DNA of 64,000 nucleotides from Vibrio neonatus. GTDB lineage: Bacteria > Pseudomonadota > Gammaproteobacteria > Enterobacterales > Vibrionaceae. Made by a program: the position numbers and the translations under genes. The notes under the pieces were generated by a model. The model worked only from the letters and a program-made list of their open reading frames with translations, had not been told where the DNA came from and ran no database searches. The stretch is from the NCBI RefSeq assembly GCF_024346975.1, contig NZ_AP024885.1, positions 1,488,001 through 1,552,000 of the forward strand, in the 5' to 3' direction. Positions 27,612 through 37,684 of the stretch are shown here, piece by piece (within the stretch, counting starts at the first letter, position 1; the number at the start of each line of letters is the position of its first letter).

Positions 27612-29237
27612 TTACATCTTCTTGATATACAGATCTTTCGAGTAAATGCGCCCTTCCGCATTGTGTTTTGGCACGCCAACGACGTTTGGTCGAACTAAAC
27701 GAGCTTGCATAAAGTAATAGATAGGAGCAATTGGCATATCTGCTGATAAGATAGACTCAGCTTGGTCATACAATTTATTGCGTTGTGTTTGGTCGGTTTC
27801 CGCTTGCGCTTTATCCATCACCGCGTCGTAGTTAGGGTTAGAATAGAAGGCAAAATTACGGTCATTATCTGAGGTAAATAAGCTCAAGAAGGTAGACGCT
27901 TCGTTATAATCCCCACACCAAGAGGCGCGTAACACATCAAACTGCCCCTCTTTTCTTGATTCAAGATAAGACTTCCACTCTTGATTTTCCAAAGTCACAT
28001 CTACGCCCAAAGTTTTGCTCCACATCGAAGCAATCCCCACTGCAATCGCTTTATGACTCTCTGATGTGTTGTACAGCAAGTTCAAAGACAGTGGATGCTG
28101 CGCGTTATAACCTGCTTCTTCAAGCAAGGCTTTGGCTTGTTGGTCGCGCTGTTTTTGTGTGAGATTGGCGTACTCTGGCTGCGTAGCATGAAACCCTGCG
28201 ACATCTTGGTGAGCAAAGGTATAAGCCGGCAGATGCCCACTGTCCGTAATGCCGTGCGTTACCACATCACGCATAATGGTGTACGACAATGCCCTGCGCA
28301 CTCTCGGGTCTTTTAACACCTCACGCTGCGTATTAAAGGCGTAATAATAGGTACATAGCATTGGCGATATTTGATACGCATCAGGCAGATCTTTTTTCAG
28401 TTTTTGCGCCATTTGCGCAGGCACATCTGAGGTAATATCAACCTCACCACTGCGGTAGCGGTTATAGGCCGCCATTTGGTTTTCAAATGGAATGTAGGTA
28501 ACTTTATCTAAGTGGGTATCCTTGCTATCCCAATACAGCGGATTTTTCTTCAATGTGATACTTTCGTTCACCACCCAAGAATCTAGACTGAACGCGCCAT
28601 TAGACACAAGATTTCCCGGTCTTGCCCATGTATCAGGATGTGCCTCAACGCTTTTTCGGTTAATGGGCATCATTACCGTATGCCCTGTCATGGCTAAGAA
28701 ATAAGGTACGGGCTTAGCCAATGTAAAACGCAACGTGTGATCATCAATGGCATTAACACCAAGTTCGCTGGCAGGCTTTTTGCCTTCAATAATATCTTCA
28801 GCGTTTTGAATATTGGTCAGTTTCAAATACCACGCGTTCGGTGAGGCCGTTTTTGGATTAACCGCTCGGCGTAGGCTGTATACAAAATCCTGCGCGGTAA
28901 CCGGTTCGCCGTTAGACCATTTCGCGTCTTTACGCAGATAGAAGGTAAACACCTGATTATTTTGATTATCCCAACGCTCTGCAGTGCCGGGAATCACATT
29001 GCCGTCGCCATCTTGAATCACTAAGCCTTCAAATAAGTCACGCACTACGTGTATTTCTGGCATGCCCTCAGCATTTAATGGATTTAATGTCGCCACCTCG
29101 GCATCGTTGGCTCGCACCAACTCTTGCTTAGCCGCCAATTCACTGGCTTGCGGCAATGGATTCGCTTGTGCTTGAGGTAACAGTTGAGTGGCTAATAGCA
29201 CAGAGGTTGCAATCATGCTGAGTGAAGGCAATGTCAT
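27612..29237 (-). CDS. OppA-like periplasmic oligopeptide-binding protein
   Basis: A 541-residue solute-binding protein of the OppA/MppA group. Signal peptide ends LPQAQA. Typical elements: NDAEVATLNPLNAEGMPE, VVRDLFEGLVIQDGDG, FYLRKDAKWSNGEPVTAQDF, ending with ARLVRPNVVGVPKHN. It delivers peptides to an inner-membrane ABC transporter, but no permease or ATPase genes are adjacent, so it is an orphan binding protein. ATG at 29237 has AAGGA upstream. Oligopeptide uptake fits the neighbouring POT transporter and pepT. Confidence 0.9.
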   Translation of the reverse strand: MTLPSLSMIATSVLLATQLLPQAQANPLPQASELAAKQELVRANDAEVATLNPLNAEGMPEIHVVRDLFEGLVIQDGDGNVIPGTAERWDNQNNQVFTFYLRKDAKWSNGEPVTAQDFVYSLRRAVNPKTASPNAWYLKLTNIQNAEDIIEGKKPASELGVNAIDDHTLRFTLAKPVPYFLAMTGHTVMMPINRKSVEAHPDTWARPGNLVSNGAFSLDSWVVNESITLKKNPLYWDSKDTHLDKVTYIPFENQMAAYNRYRSGEVDITSDVPAQMAQKLKKDLPDAYQISPMLCTYYYAFNTQREVLKDPRVRRALSYTIMRDVVTHGITDSGHLPAYTFAHQDVAGFHATQPEYANLTQKQRDQQAKALLEEAGYNAQHPLSLNLLYNTSESHKAIAVGIASMWSKTLGVDVTLENQEWKSYLESRKEGQFDVLRASWCGDYNEASTFLSLFTSDNDRNFAFYSNPNYDAVMDKAQAETDQTQRNKLYDQAESILSADMPIAPIYYFMQARLVRPNVVGVPKHNAEGRIYSKDLYIKKM

Positions 29238-29432
29238 GAAATGTCCTTATCGACTAAATTTTTACGTTGTATCAATTGTCGCACAACTCATTTAAAAAAC
29301 GAGATGAAACTGTGCTTAATCAGAGGATGAACGACAATTTACAGCGCAATAGAGGTATTTTTTGAGCATTCATGAGCTAAATGAGCCCCAAAAATTGGCT
29401 CAGAAATCACCTCTTAGAAACAACAAACACGG

Positions 29433-30032
29433 TTATTGCAGTCCATTTCCCTTTAAAAATAGCTCCACACAACGGTGAATATACACCTCACGTTGCGCAT
29501 CGCTTTCTTGGCAATCCTCACCAAGATTAGCAAAGTACACCGCCCGACCATGAAACAGCAACAATAGCTGCATTGCCGCATCTTCTACTGGCATCATTAA
29601 CGTCAAAGATTCACGTGCTAACTTTTCCACCAGATAATGACTTAACGTTGCTATAGTGGTTTTCGGCCCAGATTCTAAATACAAAGAGGCAAGATCGGGA
29701 TGTGTCTCTAATTGACTGATTGCATTGCGATACGTCTGTTTAACGCCATCTTCCAGCAACATATTTTGAAAGCGCACCCCAAATTCCACCAGCATCTGTT
29801 GCAATGGAAGATCATAGTTAAACTCGCCCTCAGTAATACGATGCGTAATACACTTTGATTGGATACAAGTTTCAAACAGCGCGTCTTTAGTACCAAAGTG
29901 GGCGTAAACCGTTTGTTTTGACACATTCGCCGCTTTTGATATCGCATCCATGCTGACCCGATAGCCGTGTTCGGCAAATAGCTGCCCTGCCGCCAATAAG
30001 ATCTGCTGTTGCTTCTGCTCGCGTCTGTTCAC
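29433..30032 (-). CDS. TetR/AcrR-family repressor
   Basis: A 199-residue TetR-type regulator. The N-terminal HTH is ILLAAGQLFAEHGYRVSMDAI then AANVSKQTVYAHFGTKDALF; the rest is a helical ligand domain. GTG start at 30032 with GAGGA seven bases upstream. It is divergent from an RND efflux operon whose promoter region carries a 27-bp palindrome, so it is very probably the local repressor. Confidence 0.9.
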   Translation of the reverse strand: MNRREQKQQQILLAAGQLFAEHGYRVSMDAISKAANVSKQTVYAHFGTKDALFETCIQSKCITHRITEGEFNYDLPLQQMLVEFGVRFQNMLLEDGVKQTYRNAISQLETHPDLASLYLESGPKTTIATLSHYLVEKLARESLTLMMPVEDAAMQLLLLFHGRAVYFANLGEDCQESDAQREVYIHRCVELFLKGNGLQ

Positions 30033-30100
30033 CGCTTTTCCTCAAATACTTTCACTAAAAGCTATTTCTAAAAACTGGCACTATTGTTAAATTTTAGAAC

Positions 30101-30127
30101 AATCAAACTGGACAGTCTAGTTTGATT
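30101..30127. promoter_or_regulatory. 27-bp palindrome, candidate TetR operator
   Basis: AATCAAACTGGAC (30101-30113) and GTCTAGTTTGATT (30115-30127) are inverted repeats with 12 of 13 positions matched around a central A. The site lies in the 142-base gap between the TetR and efflux genes. A looser ACTATTGT / ACAATAGT pair flanks it (about 30080 and 30141). Site geometry suits a TetR dimer pair; binding is inferred. Confidence 0.7.
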
Positions 30128-30174
30128 ATTGTTTAATTGCACAATAGTAACCTTAATGCATATCAGGGATGGCA

Positions 30175-31260
30175 ATGCTACTCACATCACACCTAAAAAC
30201 TGCGCTACTACTGAGTATGACAGTCTCACTCAGCGGCTGCTTTGACTCATCGGCGCAGCCAGCTGAGCCAAGCCAACACTTGAGCGTACACACCTATTCA
30301 CTTAAGCAAAGCGATCACTATCAAGTGCAGCGAGAATATGTGGGCACTATCAAGGCATCCCAGCAATCTCGTCTTGGGTTTGAGTTTCCCGGAAAAATAT
30401 CGGCTATTTTGGTCGATGTGGGTGACAAAGTGACAAAAGATGCGCCACTGATTCGTTTAGATACGCAACTATTAGAGACCGAAGCGAAGCAGTTACACGC
30501 GCAACGCAATGAAATTAAAGCGCAATTACAACTGGTTGATGCTAACTTAAAACGCCAAAGATCGCTTAAATCAAAAGGATTTAGCGCCGAAGCCGAAATG
30601 GATGCACTCACCAGTGAAAAAGCGGTGTTGCAAGCCAATACCGTACGCCTTGATGCCAGTATTCAAGCCAATTCACTTAAGCAAAGTAAATCGACCATTA
30701 CAGCGCCCTACGCTGGCATTGTCAGCCAGCGTCATGTCTCCCTTGGTGATGTGGTTAATGCCGGCGCGCCTACCTTAACCTTGCTGGCACAGGACAATAA
30801 AGAAGCCTTTATCGGTATTCCCACCGCGCAATTGACCAATATTAGCCAACTTAAACAGCCACAAATCCGCGTTGCCGATAACACCTATGCAGTTAAACTT
30901 CTCAACCCCGGCGCACAGGTGGACTTAAACTCTAGAAGTGTGGGGCTTCGTTATCTGTTGCCTGATAGTGCGCAGCTTATCGATGGACAACTGGCGTACC
31001 TTAACTACCAAGAAAACATGCCTGAAAATGGGTATTGGCTCCCAAACACCGCATTAACCGACGGTATTCGCGGAGTATGGAACGTGTTTGTGGTCACGGA
31101 TGAAGACCTAGTCGAGCGTCGCAGTGTACAAGTGCTGTTTGCCGATAGCCAAAACGCTTATGTGCAAGGAGCTATTTCCGAAAACGAACGCATTATTAAA
31201 GATGGTCTGCACCGCATTGTTCCCGGACAAAAAGTTGCGCCTATTTCAAGCGGAGAATAA
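30175..31260 (+). CDS. RND efflux periplasmic adaptor lipoprotein
   Basis: A 361-residue membrane-fusion protein. N-terminal lipoprotein signal with lipobox LSGC; mature part has the lipoyl/barrel-sandwich halves (LGFEFPGKISAILVDVGDKV and STITAPYAGIVSQRHVSLGDVV) split by a coiled hairpin (about residues 95-160). ATG at 30175 is preferred to 30169 because AGGG lies at proper spacing only from the second. It links the inner-membrane pump encoded 3 bases downstream to an outer-membrane channel; no channel gene is present, so TolC is the likely partner. Confidence 0.9.
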   Translation: MLLTSHLKTALLLSMTVSLSGCFDSSAQPAEPSQHLSVHTYSLKQSDHYQVQREYVGTIKASQQSRLGFEFPGKISAILVDVGDKVTKDAPLIRLDTQLLETEAKQLHAQRNEIKAQLQLVDANLKRQRSLKSKGFSAEAEMDALTSEKAVLQANTVRLDASIQANSLKQSKSTITAPYAGIVSQRHVSLGDVVNAGAPTLTLLAQDNKEAFIGIPTAQLTNISQLKQPQIRVADNTYAVKLLNPGAQVDLNSRSVGLRYLLPDSAQLIDGQLAYLNYQENMPENGYWLPNTALTDGIRGVWNVFVVTDEDLVERRSVQVLFADSQNAYVQGAISENERIIKDGLHRIVPGQKVAPISSGE

Positions 31261-31263
31261 ACG

Positions 31264-34200
31264 ATGAAAATCATCAACATCGTCTCTAACACTCGCTTAT
31301 TAATATTGATGACGGCGTTTTTATTGGTCAGTGGCTTCTCTGCTTTTAACACTTTGCCTCGCGCCGAAGATCCCGTCATCAGTAACCGTTTTGCCACGGT
31401 CACCACCAGTTATCCCGGTGCCAGCGCCGAACGCGTAGAAGCACTGGTGACTGAGGTTGTGGAAAACAAACTGCGCGAACTCAGCGAAATCAAACTGATT
31501 TCATCCACCTCTCGTCCCGGCGTATCTATCATCAATATTGAACTCAATGATGAGATAACCCACCCTGATCCCGTATGGTCTAAAGCGCGCGATAAGCTTT
31601 CCGATACACCGCCACTGCTGCCTGTAGGCGCATTTGCACCCGAGTTTGATAGTGACCACACCTACGCATTCACGCTCATTACCGCCCTCACATGGCAAGG
31701 AAGCGGTGACAGCGATTTATTGACCCTTGGCCGCTATGCCAAAGAGCTTTCTTCTCAATTGCGCGCCTTATCTGGCACCGAATTTGTTGACAGCTACGGC
31801 ATGCCAGAAGAGGAAATATTAGTTAGCCTTGATACCAGCTCAGCCGTAGCGTTAGGCAATTCCAGTGCCAGTATTGCGCAGAGCTTAGATGGCGCAGATG
31901 CTAAAAACTCAGCCGGTGAGCTGGTTAACGGACATTCAAGATTTGGCTTAGAAATTGCCGCTGACTTAGACTCCCTAGAGCGCATCCGCCAAGTACCTAT
32001 TGCGATAGATGAGCAAGGCCATCGCATACGCTTAGAAGACATCGCCACAGTCAGTCGCACGCAAAAAACGCCCGCAGGCGAAATTGCCATTATTGATGGT
32101 AAGCCCGGCGTGATTGTTGCCGCGCGCATGCAATCGAATCTACGAGTGGATAAATGGACGCCGCGCGCTGAAGCATTAATTGCCCGCTATCAACAGCAAC
32201 TGCCGAGTAATATCAAAGTAGAGACCCTTTTTAGTCAGCAAGGCTATACGCAAACTCGCCTATCCGATCTTGGCGACAGTTTGCTACTTGGCTTTAGCAT
32301 TATCTTAGTTGTGTTACTGCTTACCTTAGGTTTTCGCGCCGCGATTATGGTGGCCGTGGCCTTACCACTGACCTCAATGCTGACCCTAATGTTGATGAAG
32401 TTTACCGGCATCCCCATTAATCAAATGTCGGTAACCGGTCTTATTGTCGCATTAGGGATCATGGTGGATAACGCTGTGGTCATGGTGGATACCATTCAAA
32501 CCTACCGCCTAAAAGGCAAAGCCAAACTTGAATCAGCACTGGCGGCGATTGAGCATCTTTGGGTGCCTCTGTTAGGCTCTACTTTAACCACCATTTTGGC
32601 CTTTGCCCCTATCTTCTTGATGCCTGGCGCCAGTGGTGAATTTGTCGGTGCGATTGCTATTACCGTCTCTTTCTCACTGATTGGCTCGTATATTATTTCA
32701 CACACCATCATCGCAGGTTTTGCGGTGCACTTTTTGCCTAGCCATTCGTCTTCTAACCGTTGGTACAACACAGGTATCCGCATTGCACCTGTTACGTGCG
32801 CTTTTTCCAAAACCGTATCATTGGCAATACGTCGTCCGCTGATTGCCATCGCACTGGTCATCACAGTGCCAATTGCCGGCTATATCAGCCTTTCACAATT
32901 AACTGAGCAGTTTTTCCCGCCGTCAGATAGAGACATGTTCGAAGTTCAGGTCTACCTATCACCGCAGGCCAGTATTTATGCCACTGAAAATGTTGCAGAA
33001 GAGGTCGATACGATCATTCGACAATATACAGGCGTTGAACAAGTTAACTGGTTGGTCGGTGGCAACTTCCCATCGTTTTACTACAACTTACAAGCCTCAC
33101 AAAGCCGAGCGCCCTATTTTGCGCAAGCAATGGTCAAAACCGATACCTTTCAATCGACCAATGACATGATCGCAAAGTTACAGCATCACCTAAATCATGC
33201 TATTCCCAACGCGCAAATACTGGTAAGAAAGCTTGAACAAGGCCCTCCGTTTAAAGCCCCTATTGAGCTGCGTATTTATGGGGATAATCTGGATCAGCTA
33301 AAAAGCATAGGTGAAGACATTCGCTTGATCTTAGCCAATACTCAGCACGTCACTCACACCCGTGAAACCTTGCAACCAGGCACGCCGAAAGTATGGCTAG
33401 ATATTGACCAAGATGCGGCTAAGCTCAACAGCATGACGCTCAGTGATGTCGCAAACTTGCTGCAATCATCGTTAGTTGGACGTGAAAGTGGCAGTATTAT
33501 CGAAGCCAGTGAATCAATTCCAGTAAGAGTGCGAGTGGGCGACAGTGAAAGAGAAAACATCAGTCACCTTAGCAATTTGCGCCTGCCGATTGCCTCGGAG
33601 GCCTATAGCACCGGCATCAGTATTTCCACCATAGCTAACCTCAGCCTCACCCCTAGTCGCGGCGCAATACCTAGGCGTAATGGACAGCGAGTGAATACGA
33701 TTGAAGGTTATATCGAAGCGGGCGTGTTGCCACAAACGGTATTAAACGACTTCCAATCTTCTTTAGAGAGTTATTCACTGCCAACAGGCTATCGCGTTGA
33801 ATTTGGCGGTGAATCAGCGGAGCGCGATGAATCGGTAAATAGCTTAATGGCCAATCTGGCTATGGTCATTACCTTAATGATTCTGGTTGTTGTTTTGTCC
33901 TTTAATTCATTTAGGTTGAGCAACATCATTTTCTCAGTCGCTTGGCTATCGGCAGGGCTGGGGATTTTGTCAGTGTATCTGTTTGGCTATCCGTTTGGTT
34001 TTACGGTCATTATTGCAATGCTGGGGATTGTCGGTTTGGCGATTAATGCGGCAATTGTTATTTTAGCCGAATTAAAAGCCAGCCCTGAAGCTTGCCAAGG
34101 TGATGAAAGCGCCATTCTAGAGGCGGTGATGAGTTGTACTCGTCATATCACCTCCACCACTATCACCACCGTCGGCGGGTTTCTTCCGCTTATTATTGCC

Positions 34201-34335
34201 GGTGGCGGATTTTGGCCTCCGTTTGCTATCGCAATCGCAGGAGGAACAACTCTCACCACTTTAATCTCTTTCTATTTTGTACCTGCACTCTTTAAGTTGT
34301 TAATGAGAAAAGAAAAACTTAAGGCTAACTTATAA
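31264..34335 (+). CDS. RND efflux pump inner-membrane transporter
   Basis: A 1023-residue RND pump of the AcrB/HAE-1 superfamily. Elements: N-terminal helix then FNTLPRAEDPVISNR, VTTSYPGASAERVEALVTE in the porter domain, TM4 GLIVALGIMVDNAVVMVDTI with the proton-relay Asp residues, and the second bundle MLGIVGLAINAAIVILAE. The ERPGASAE-like segment and length suit a drug or detergent pump, substrate unknown. Transcribed with the adaptor and ended by a strong terminator. Confidence 0.92.
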   Translation: MKIINIVSNTRLLILMTAFLLVSGFSAFNTLPRAEDPVISNRFATVTTSYPGASAERVEALVTEVVENKLRELSEIKLISSTSRPGVSIINIELNDEITHPDPVWSKARDKLSDTPPLLPVGAFAPEFDSDHTYAFTLITALTWQGSGDSDLLTLGRYAKELSSQLRALSGTEFVDSYGMPEEEILVSLDTSSAVALGNSSASIAQSLDGADAKNSAGELVNGHSRFGLEIAADLDSLERIRQVPIAIDEQGHRIRLEDIATVSRTQKTPAGEIAIIDGKPGVIVAARMQSNLRVDKWTPRAEALIARYQQQLPSNIKVETLFSQQGYTQTRLSDLGDSLLLGFSIILVVLLLTLGFRAAIMVAVALPLTSMLTLMLMKFTGIPINQMSVTGLIVALGIMVDNAVVMVDTIQTYRLKGKAKLESALAAIEHLWVPLLGSTLTTILAFAPIFLMPGASGEFVGAIAITVSFSLIGSYIISHTIIAGFAVHFLPSHSSSNRWYNTGIRIAPVTCAFSKTVSLAIRRPLIAIALVITVPIAGYISLSQLTEQFFPPSDRDMFEVQVYLSPQASIYATENVAEEVDTIIRQYTGVEQVNWLVGGNFPSFYYNLQASQSRAPYFAQAMVKTDTFQSTNDMIAKLQHHLNHAIPNAQILVRKLEQGPPFKAPIELRIYGDNLDQLKSIGEDIRLILANTQHVTHTRETLQPGTPKVWLDIDQDAAKLNSMTLSDVANLLQSSLVGRESGSIIEASESIPVRVRVGDSERENISHLSNLRLPIASEAYSTGISISTIANLSLTPSRGAIPRRNGQRVNTIEGYIEAGVLPQTVLNDFQSSLESYSLPTGYRVEFGGESAERDESVNSLMANLAMVITLMILVVVLSFNSFRLSNIIFSVAWLSAGLGILSVYLFGYPFGFTVIIAMLGIVGLAINAAIVILAELKASPEACQGDESAILEAVMSCTRHITSTTITTVGGFLPLIIAGGGFWPPFAIAIAGGTTLTTLISFYFVPALFKLLMRKEKLKANL

Positions 34336-34350
34336 ACTCACTGTTCATCA

Positions 34351-34373
34351 GGGGAGTTCGCTCCCCTTTTCCC
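34351..34373 (+). terminator. Terminator of the RND efflux operon
   Basis: GGGGAG-TTCG-CTCCCC, a UUCG-capped perfect stem (34351-34366), then TTTT. It lies 15 bases after the pump stop codon. Confidence 0.9.
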
Positions 34374-34464
34374 ACCCCAAATTTTAACTAATTTTTCTCA
34401 TTATTGTGAAACAAGTGACAGTCAACAGAATTCACTTTGAAAATGAATATTTAGGCCATTATCT

Positions 34465-34479
34465 ACTAGACTTTCTAGT
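34465..34479. promoter_or_regulatory. Palindrome in sstT upstream region
   Basis: ACTAGA-CTT-TCTAGT is a perfect 6-bp inverted repeat about 145 bases before the sstT ATG, in an AT-rich spacer. It may be a regulator site; no factor can be named. Confidence 0.3.
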
Positions 34480-34585
34480 TATTCCTTTTATGCTAGATGA
34501 CGATTACCTTAAAATGCAACATTATTTAAAGGTTCAAAAGTTCATTAATTACGCTTAAGTCGGCGTCTAATACTAATAAATCATT

Positions 34586-34607
34586 TGGGAGAGACTTTTT
34601 ACTCCCA
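34586..34607 (+). promoter_or_regulatory. Leader hairpin of sstT
   Basis: TGGGAG (34586-34591) pairs with CTCCCA (34602-34607) around a 10-base loop, ending 16 bases before the ATG at 34624 and just before the GGA ribosome site. It could affect translation start; it is short and no T-run follows. Confidence 0.35.
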
Positions 34608-34623
34608 CTTATATGGATGTACT

Positions 34624-35832
34624 ATGTTAAACACACTCATTGCACGCATAGCCAAGGGCAACCTTGTTATGCAAATCTTAGTCGGTATCGTTGCCGGCGC
34701 TATCCTCGCGACTCTCTCTCCTTCTACTGCCACTAGTGTTGGTCTATTAGGGAGTCTATTTGTTGGTGCACTTAAAGCCGTTGCACCTATTTTGGTATTC
34801 ATCTTGGTGGCAGCGTCAATTGCCAACCAAAAGAAAAACCAACACTCTTACATGCGTCCGATCGTCATTCTGTATTTAATTGGTACCTTTTTAGCTGCGA
34901 TCACCGCTGTTGTATTAAGCTTTGCTTTCCCGACAACATTAACCTTAGTAGAAAGCACGACTAGCGTAACGCCTCCACAAGGTATTGCTGAAGTACTGCA
35001 TACGTTGCTGTTTAAACTGGTTGATAACCCAGTTCACGCACTAATGGATGCTAACTACATTGGTATTCTTGCTTGGGGTATCGGTCTTGGTCTTGCGCTG
35101 CACCACGCATCAGACACCACTAAATCAGTATTTGAAGATCTAAGCCACGGCGTATCGCAAATTGTTCGCTTTATTATCCGTCTAGCACCATTGGGTATCT
35201 TTGGTCTTGTTGCTGCTACGTTTGCAAGCACAGGCTTTAGCGCTCTACTAGGCTACGCGAACCTACTATTTGTACTACTAAGCGCAATGCTAGTGATCGC
35301 ATTGGTGGTTAACCCAATTATTGTTTGGGTGAAAACGAAGCAAAACCCATACCCATTGGTTCTACAATGTCTGCGTGAAAGTGGCGTAACTGCGTTCTTC
35401 ACTCGCTCAAGTGCAGCAAACATTCCAGTGAACATGGCGTTGTGTGAAAAACTAAAACTGGATGAAGATACTTACTCTGTCTCTATCCCTCTAGGCGCAA
35501 CCATCAACATGGGCGGCGCGGCAATCACAATTACGGTACTGACTCTGGCGGCGGTGCATACTCTAGGTATTCAAGTTGATTTCTTATCAGCACTACTACT
35601 TAGTTTAATTGCTGCTATCTCTGCATGTGGCGCATCAGGTGTTGCGGGCGGTTCTCTACTGCTTATCCCACTAGCGTGTAGCTTGTTTGGTATTCCAAAC
35701 GAAGTGGCAATGCAAGTGGTTGGTGTTGGCTTCATCATCGGCGTAATCCAAGATTCTGCAGAAACTGCGCTAAACAGCTCAACTGACGTTGTATTTACCG
35801 CTGCTGCGTGTCGCGCTGAACAAGCGAAATAA
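34624..35832 (+). CDS. sstT: Serine/threonine:sodium symporter
   Basis: A 402-residue transporter of the dicarboxylate/amino acid:cation symporter family. ATG at 34624 ([15 protein letters not shown]) has GGA upstream; the in-frame start at 34585 is a TTG and adds 13 residues. Signatures of Sst[52 protein letters not shown] and [14 protein letters not shown]. It imports serine and threonine with sodium. A terminator follows. Confidence 0.93.
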   Translation: MLNTLIARIAKGNLVMQILVGIVAGAILATLSPSTATSVGLLGSLFVGALKAVAPILVFILVAASIANQKKNQHSYMRPIVILYLIGTFLAAITAVVLSFAFPTTLTLVESTTSVTPPQGIAEVLHTLLFKLVDNPVHALMDANYIGILAWGIGLGLALHHASDTTKSVFEDLSHGVSQIVRFIIRLAPLGIFGLVAATFASTGFSALLGYANLLFVLLSAMLVIALVVNPIIVWVKTKQNPYPLVLQCLRESGVTAFFTRSSAANIPVNMALCEKLKLDEDTYSVSIPLGATINMGGAAITITVLTLAAVHTLGIQVDFLSALLLSLIAAISACGASGVAGGSLLLIPLACSLFGIPNEVAMQVVGVGFIIGVIQDSAETALNSSTDVVFTAAACRAEQAK

Positions 35833-35868
35833 TCTTTACGTTTATTCGCTAAAATCACATTAATTATC

Positions 35869-35895
35869 AAGGTCGGGCAACCGGCCTTTGTTTTG
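35869..35895 (+). terminator. Terminator of sstT
   Basis: AAGGTCGG (35869-35876), loop GCAA, CCGGCCTT (35881-35888), with one GT wobble, then a T-rich tail. Confidence 0.8.
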
Positions 35896-36174
35896 CCTAC
35901 AAAACACACCAAACGCTCACTAAGCACCCCACTCGTTCACATCTCAATCGATACCTGTACAACATTCACCCATACCACCACAAAGCTACATAAATGCAAT
36001 ATTAGTTTGCATTAAGCATTTGTAATACAAATTACCCACATTTAGATCTTTAAAAACAATGAGTTATAAAAATAACCGTACTGTGTAAGCTGTTTCAGTG
36101 CCATTGATGTAATGCTATCTGAGCTGTATATCTAGTTCTGTTCATACAAAAAAATAATATAGACAGACACAACA
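35896..36174 (+). other. Promoter-bearing spacer before peptide transporter
   Basis: With the terminator this makes a 342-base gene-free stretch. It is AT-rich and should hold the promoter for the POT transporter. No repeat, operator or riboswitch fold was recognised. Confidence 0.45.
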
Positions 36175-37557
36175 ATGACTAATCAAAAAACAATATTGGG
36201 CCACCCTCGTGGTCTATTTCTGCTGTTTAGCACCGAGCTTTGGGAACGTTTTTCCTACTACGCTATGCGTGCCATTCTGGTTTTATATCTTACAGACACA
36301 ACCATTAACGGTGGCTTAGGCTGGAGCACAAAAGACGCCCTGGATTTATACGGTATCTATACCGGACTGGTATATGTCACACCACTTATCGGTGGCTGGA
36401 TTGCCGATAACTACTTAGGTCAACGTAAATCCGTTGTTATTGGCGGTATCTTGATGGCCATAGGTCAATTTTCTCTCGCACTTCCTGCGGGCGCATTTGG
36501 CATTGATGCTTACACCTCTTTCTACCTAGGCTTAACACTGCTTATTTTAGGTAACGGTCTATTCAAGCCAAACATTTCCACTATGGTTGGTGATCTCTAT
36601 GAAGAAGGTGACAACCGTCGTGATGGCGCATTTACCATCTTCTACATGGGTATCAACTTAGGTGCGCTATTAGCAGGTATCGTGGCAGGTAGTGCGGCGA
36701 ACGCCTACGGCTGGAACGCTGGTTTCCTTGTAGCGGGTATCGGTATGATGCTCAGCGTTATTTTACAAATCAGCTTAAGCCACTCTTGGTTAGGTAAAAT
36801 TGGTACCGTTCCTGCGGCTAAATTAGGCCACAAGAATGGTGTTAAAACCAAAACGCCACTCACTAAAGAAGAAGTTGACCGTCTAAAAGTTGTCCTAGTG
36901 ATGGGCTTATTCGTGATCATTTTCTGGGCGGGCTTTGAACAAGCTGGCGGCTTGATGAACATCTACACTCAGCAATACACTGACCGTATGCTAGGTAGCT
37001 TTGAAGTTCCTGCGGCTTGGTTCCAATCATTAAACCCACTATTCATCATGCTACTGGCTCCAATCTTGGCGGCGATATGGGTGAAACTGGGCAAACGTGA
37101 ACCTTCATCTCCGGTTAAATTTGCCTTCGCTCTATTCTTCTTGTCAGTTGGTTTCTTGTGCATGGTTGGCGCAGTGCTACAACAAGGTGGCGATCAAAGT
37201 GTTAAAACTTCAATGATTTGGCTGGTTGGTGCGTACTTCTTCCATACTTTAGGTGAGCTATGTATCTCCCCTATCGGCCTATCTATGGTGACAAAACTGG
37301 CTCCACTTCGCCTAGCTTCTTTGATGATGGGTGCATGGTTTGGCTTTAACGCTATCGCAAACTACGTCGCAGGCCTAATTGGCTCACACGTTGGTGACTT
37401 TGGCGCTATGGCTATCTTTGGTGGCATCGCGGTTGCGGCAACCATCTCAGGTATTATCTTGTTGTTCATGTCCAACACTTTGGTGTACTGGATGCATGGC
37501 GCAGAAAACAAACCTACTTTAAAAGAAGATCAAGAGTTGGATCACGCGGTTATTTAA
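36175..37557 (+). CDS. POT/PTR2-family proton-dependent peptide transporter
   Basis: A 460-residue MFS-type transporter of di- and tripeptides. The signature ELWERFSYYAMRAILVLYL near residue 20-38 carries the E-x-x-E-R-F-x-Y-Y motif used for proton coupling and peptide binding. GNGLFKPNISTMVGDLY and FTIFYMGINLGA are the two PTR2 motifs. It resembles E. coli DtpA/DtpB, but the specific orthologue is uncertain. It fits a local peptide-use theme with OppA-like protein and PepT. Confidence 0.92.
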   Translation: MTNQKTILGHPRGLFLLFSTELWERFSYYAMRAILVLYLTDTTINGGLGWSTKDALDLYGIYTGLVYVTPLIGGWIADNYLGQRKSVVIGGILMAIGQFSLALPAGAFGIDAYTSFYLGLTLLILGNGLFKPNISTMVGDLYEEGDNRRDGAFTIFYMGINLGALLAGIVAGSAANAYGWNAGFLVAGIGMMLSVILQISLSHSWLGKIGTVPAAKLGHKNGVKTKTPLTKEEVDRLKVVLVMGLFVIIFWAGFEQAGGLMNIYTQQYTDRMLGSFEVPAAWFQSLNPLFIMLLAPILAAIWVKLGKREPSSPVKFAFALFFLSVGFLCMVGAVLQQGGDQSVKTSMIWLVGAYFFHTLGELCISPIGLSMVTKLAPLRLASLMMGAWFGFNAIANYVAGLIGSHVGDFGAMAIFGGIAVAATISGIILLFMSNTLVYWMHGAENKPTLKEDQELDHAVI

Positions 37558-37607
37558 CTCGAAGCCATTCTTAAAATAGCGCTTTTAACAGCGCAAGCGT
37601 TACGCAC

Positions 37608-37638
37608 AAAAATGGGTCGCAATCAGCGACCCATTTTT
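37608..37638. terminator. Bidirectional terminator between POT transporter and gtrA-like gene
   Basis: AAAAATGGGTCGC (37608-37620) pairs perfectly with GCGACCCATTTTT (37626-37638) around a 5-base loop. A-rich and T-rich flanks allow termination for both convergent genes. Confidence 0.88.
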
Positions 37639-37684
37639 ATTGCAGACCTTTATTATTACAAGCCGTTATTATTAAACGCTCGGC

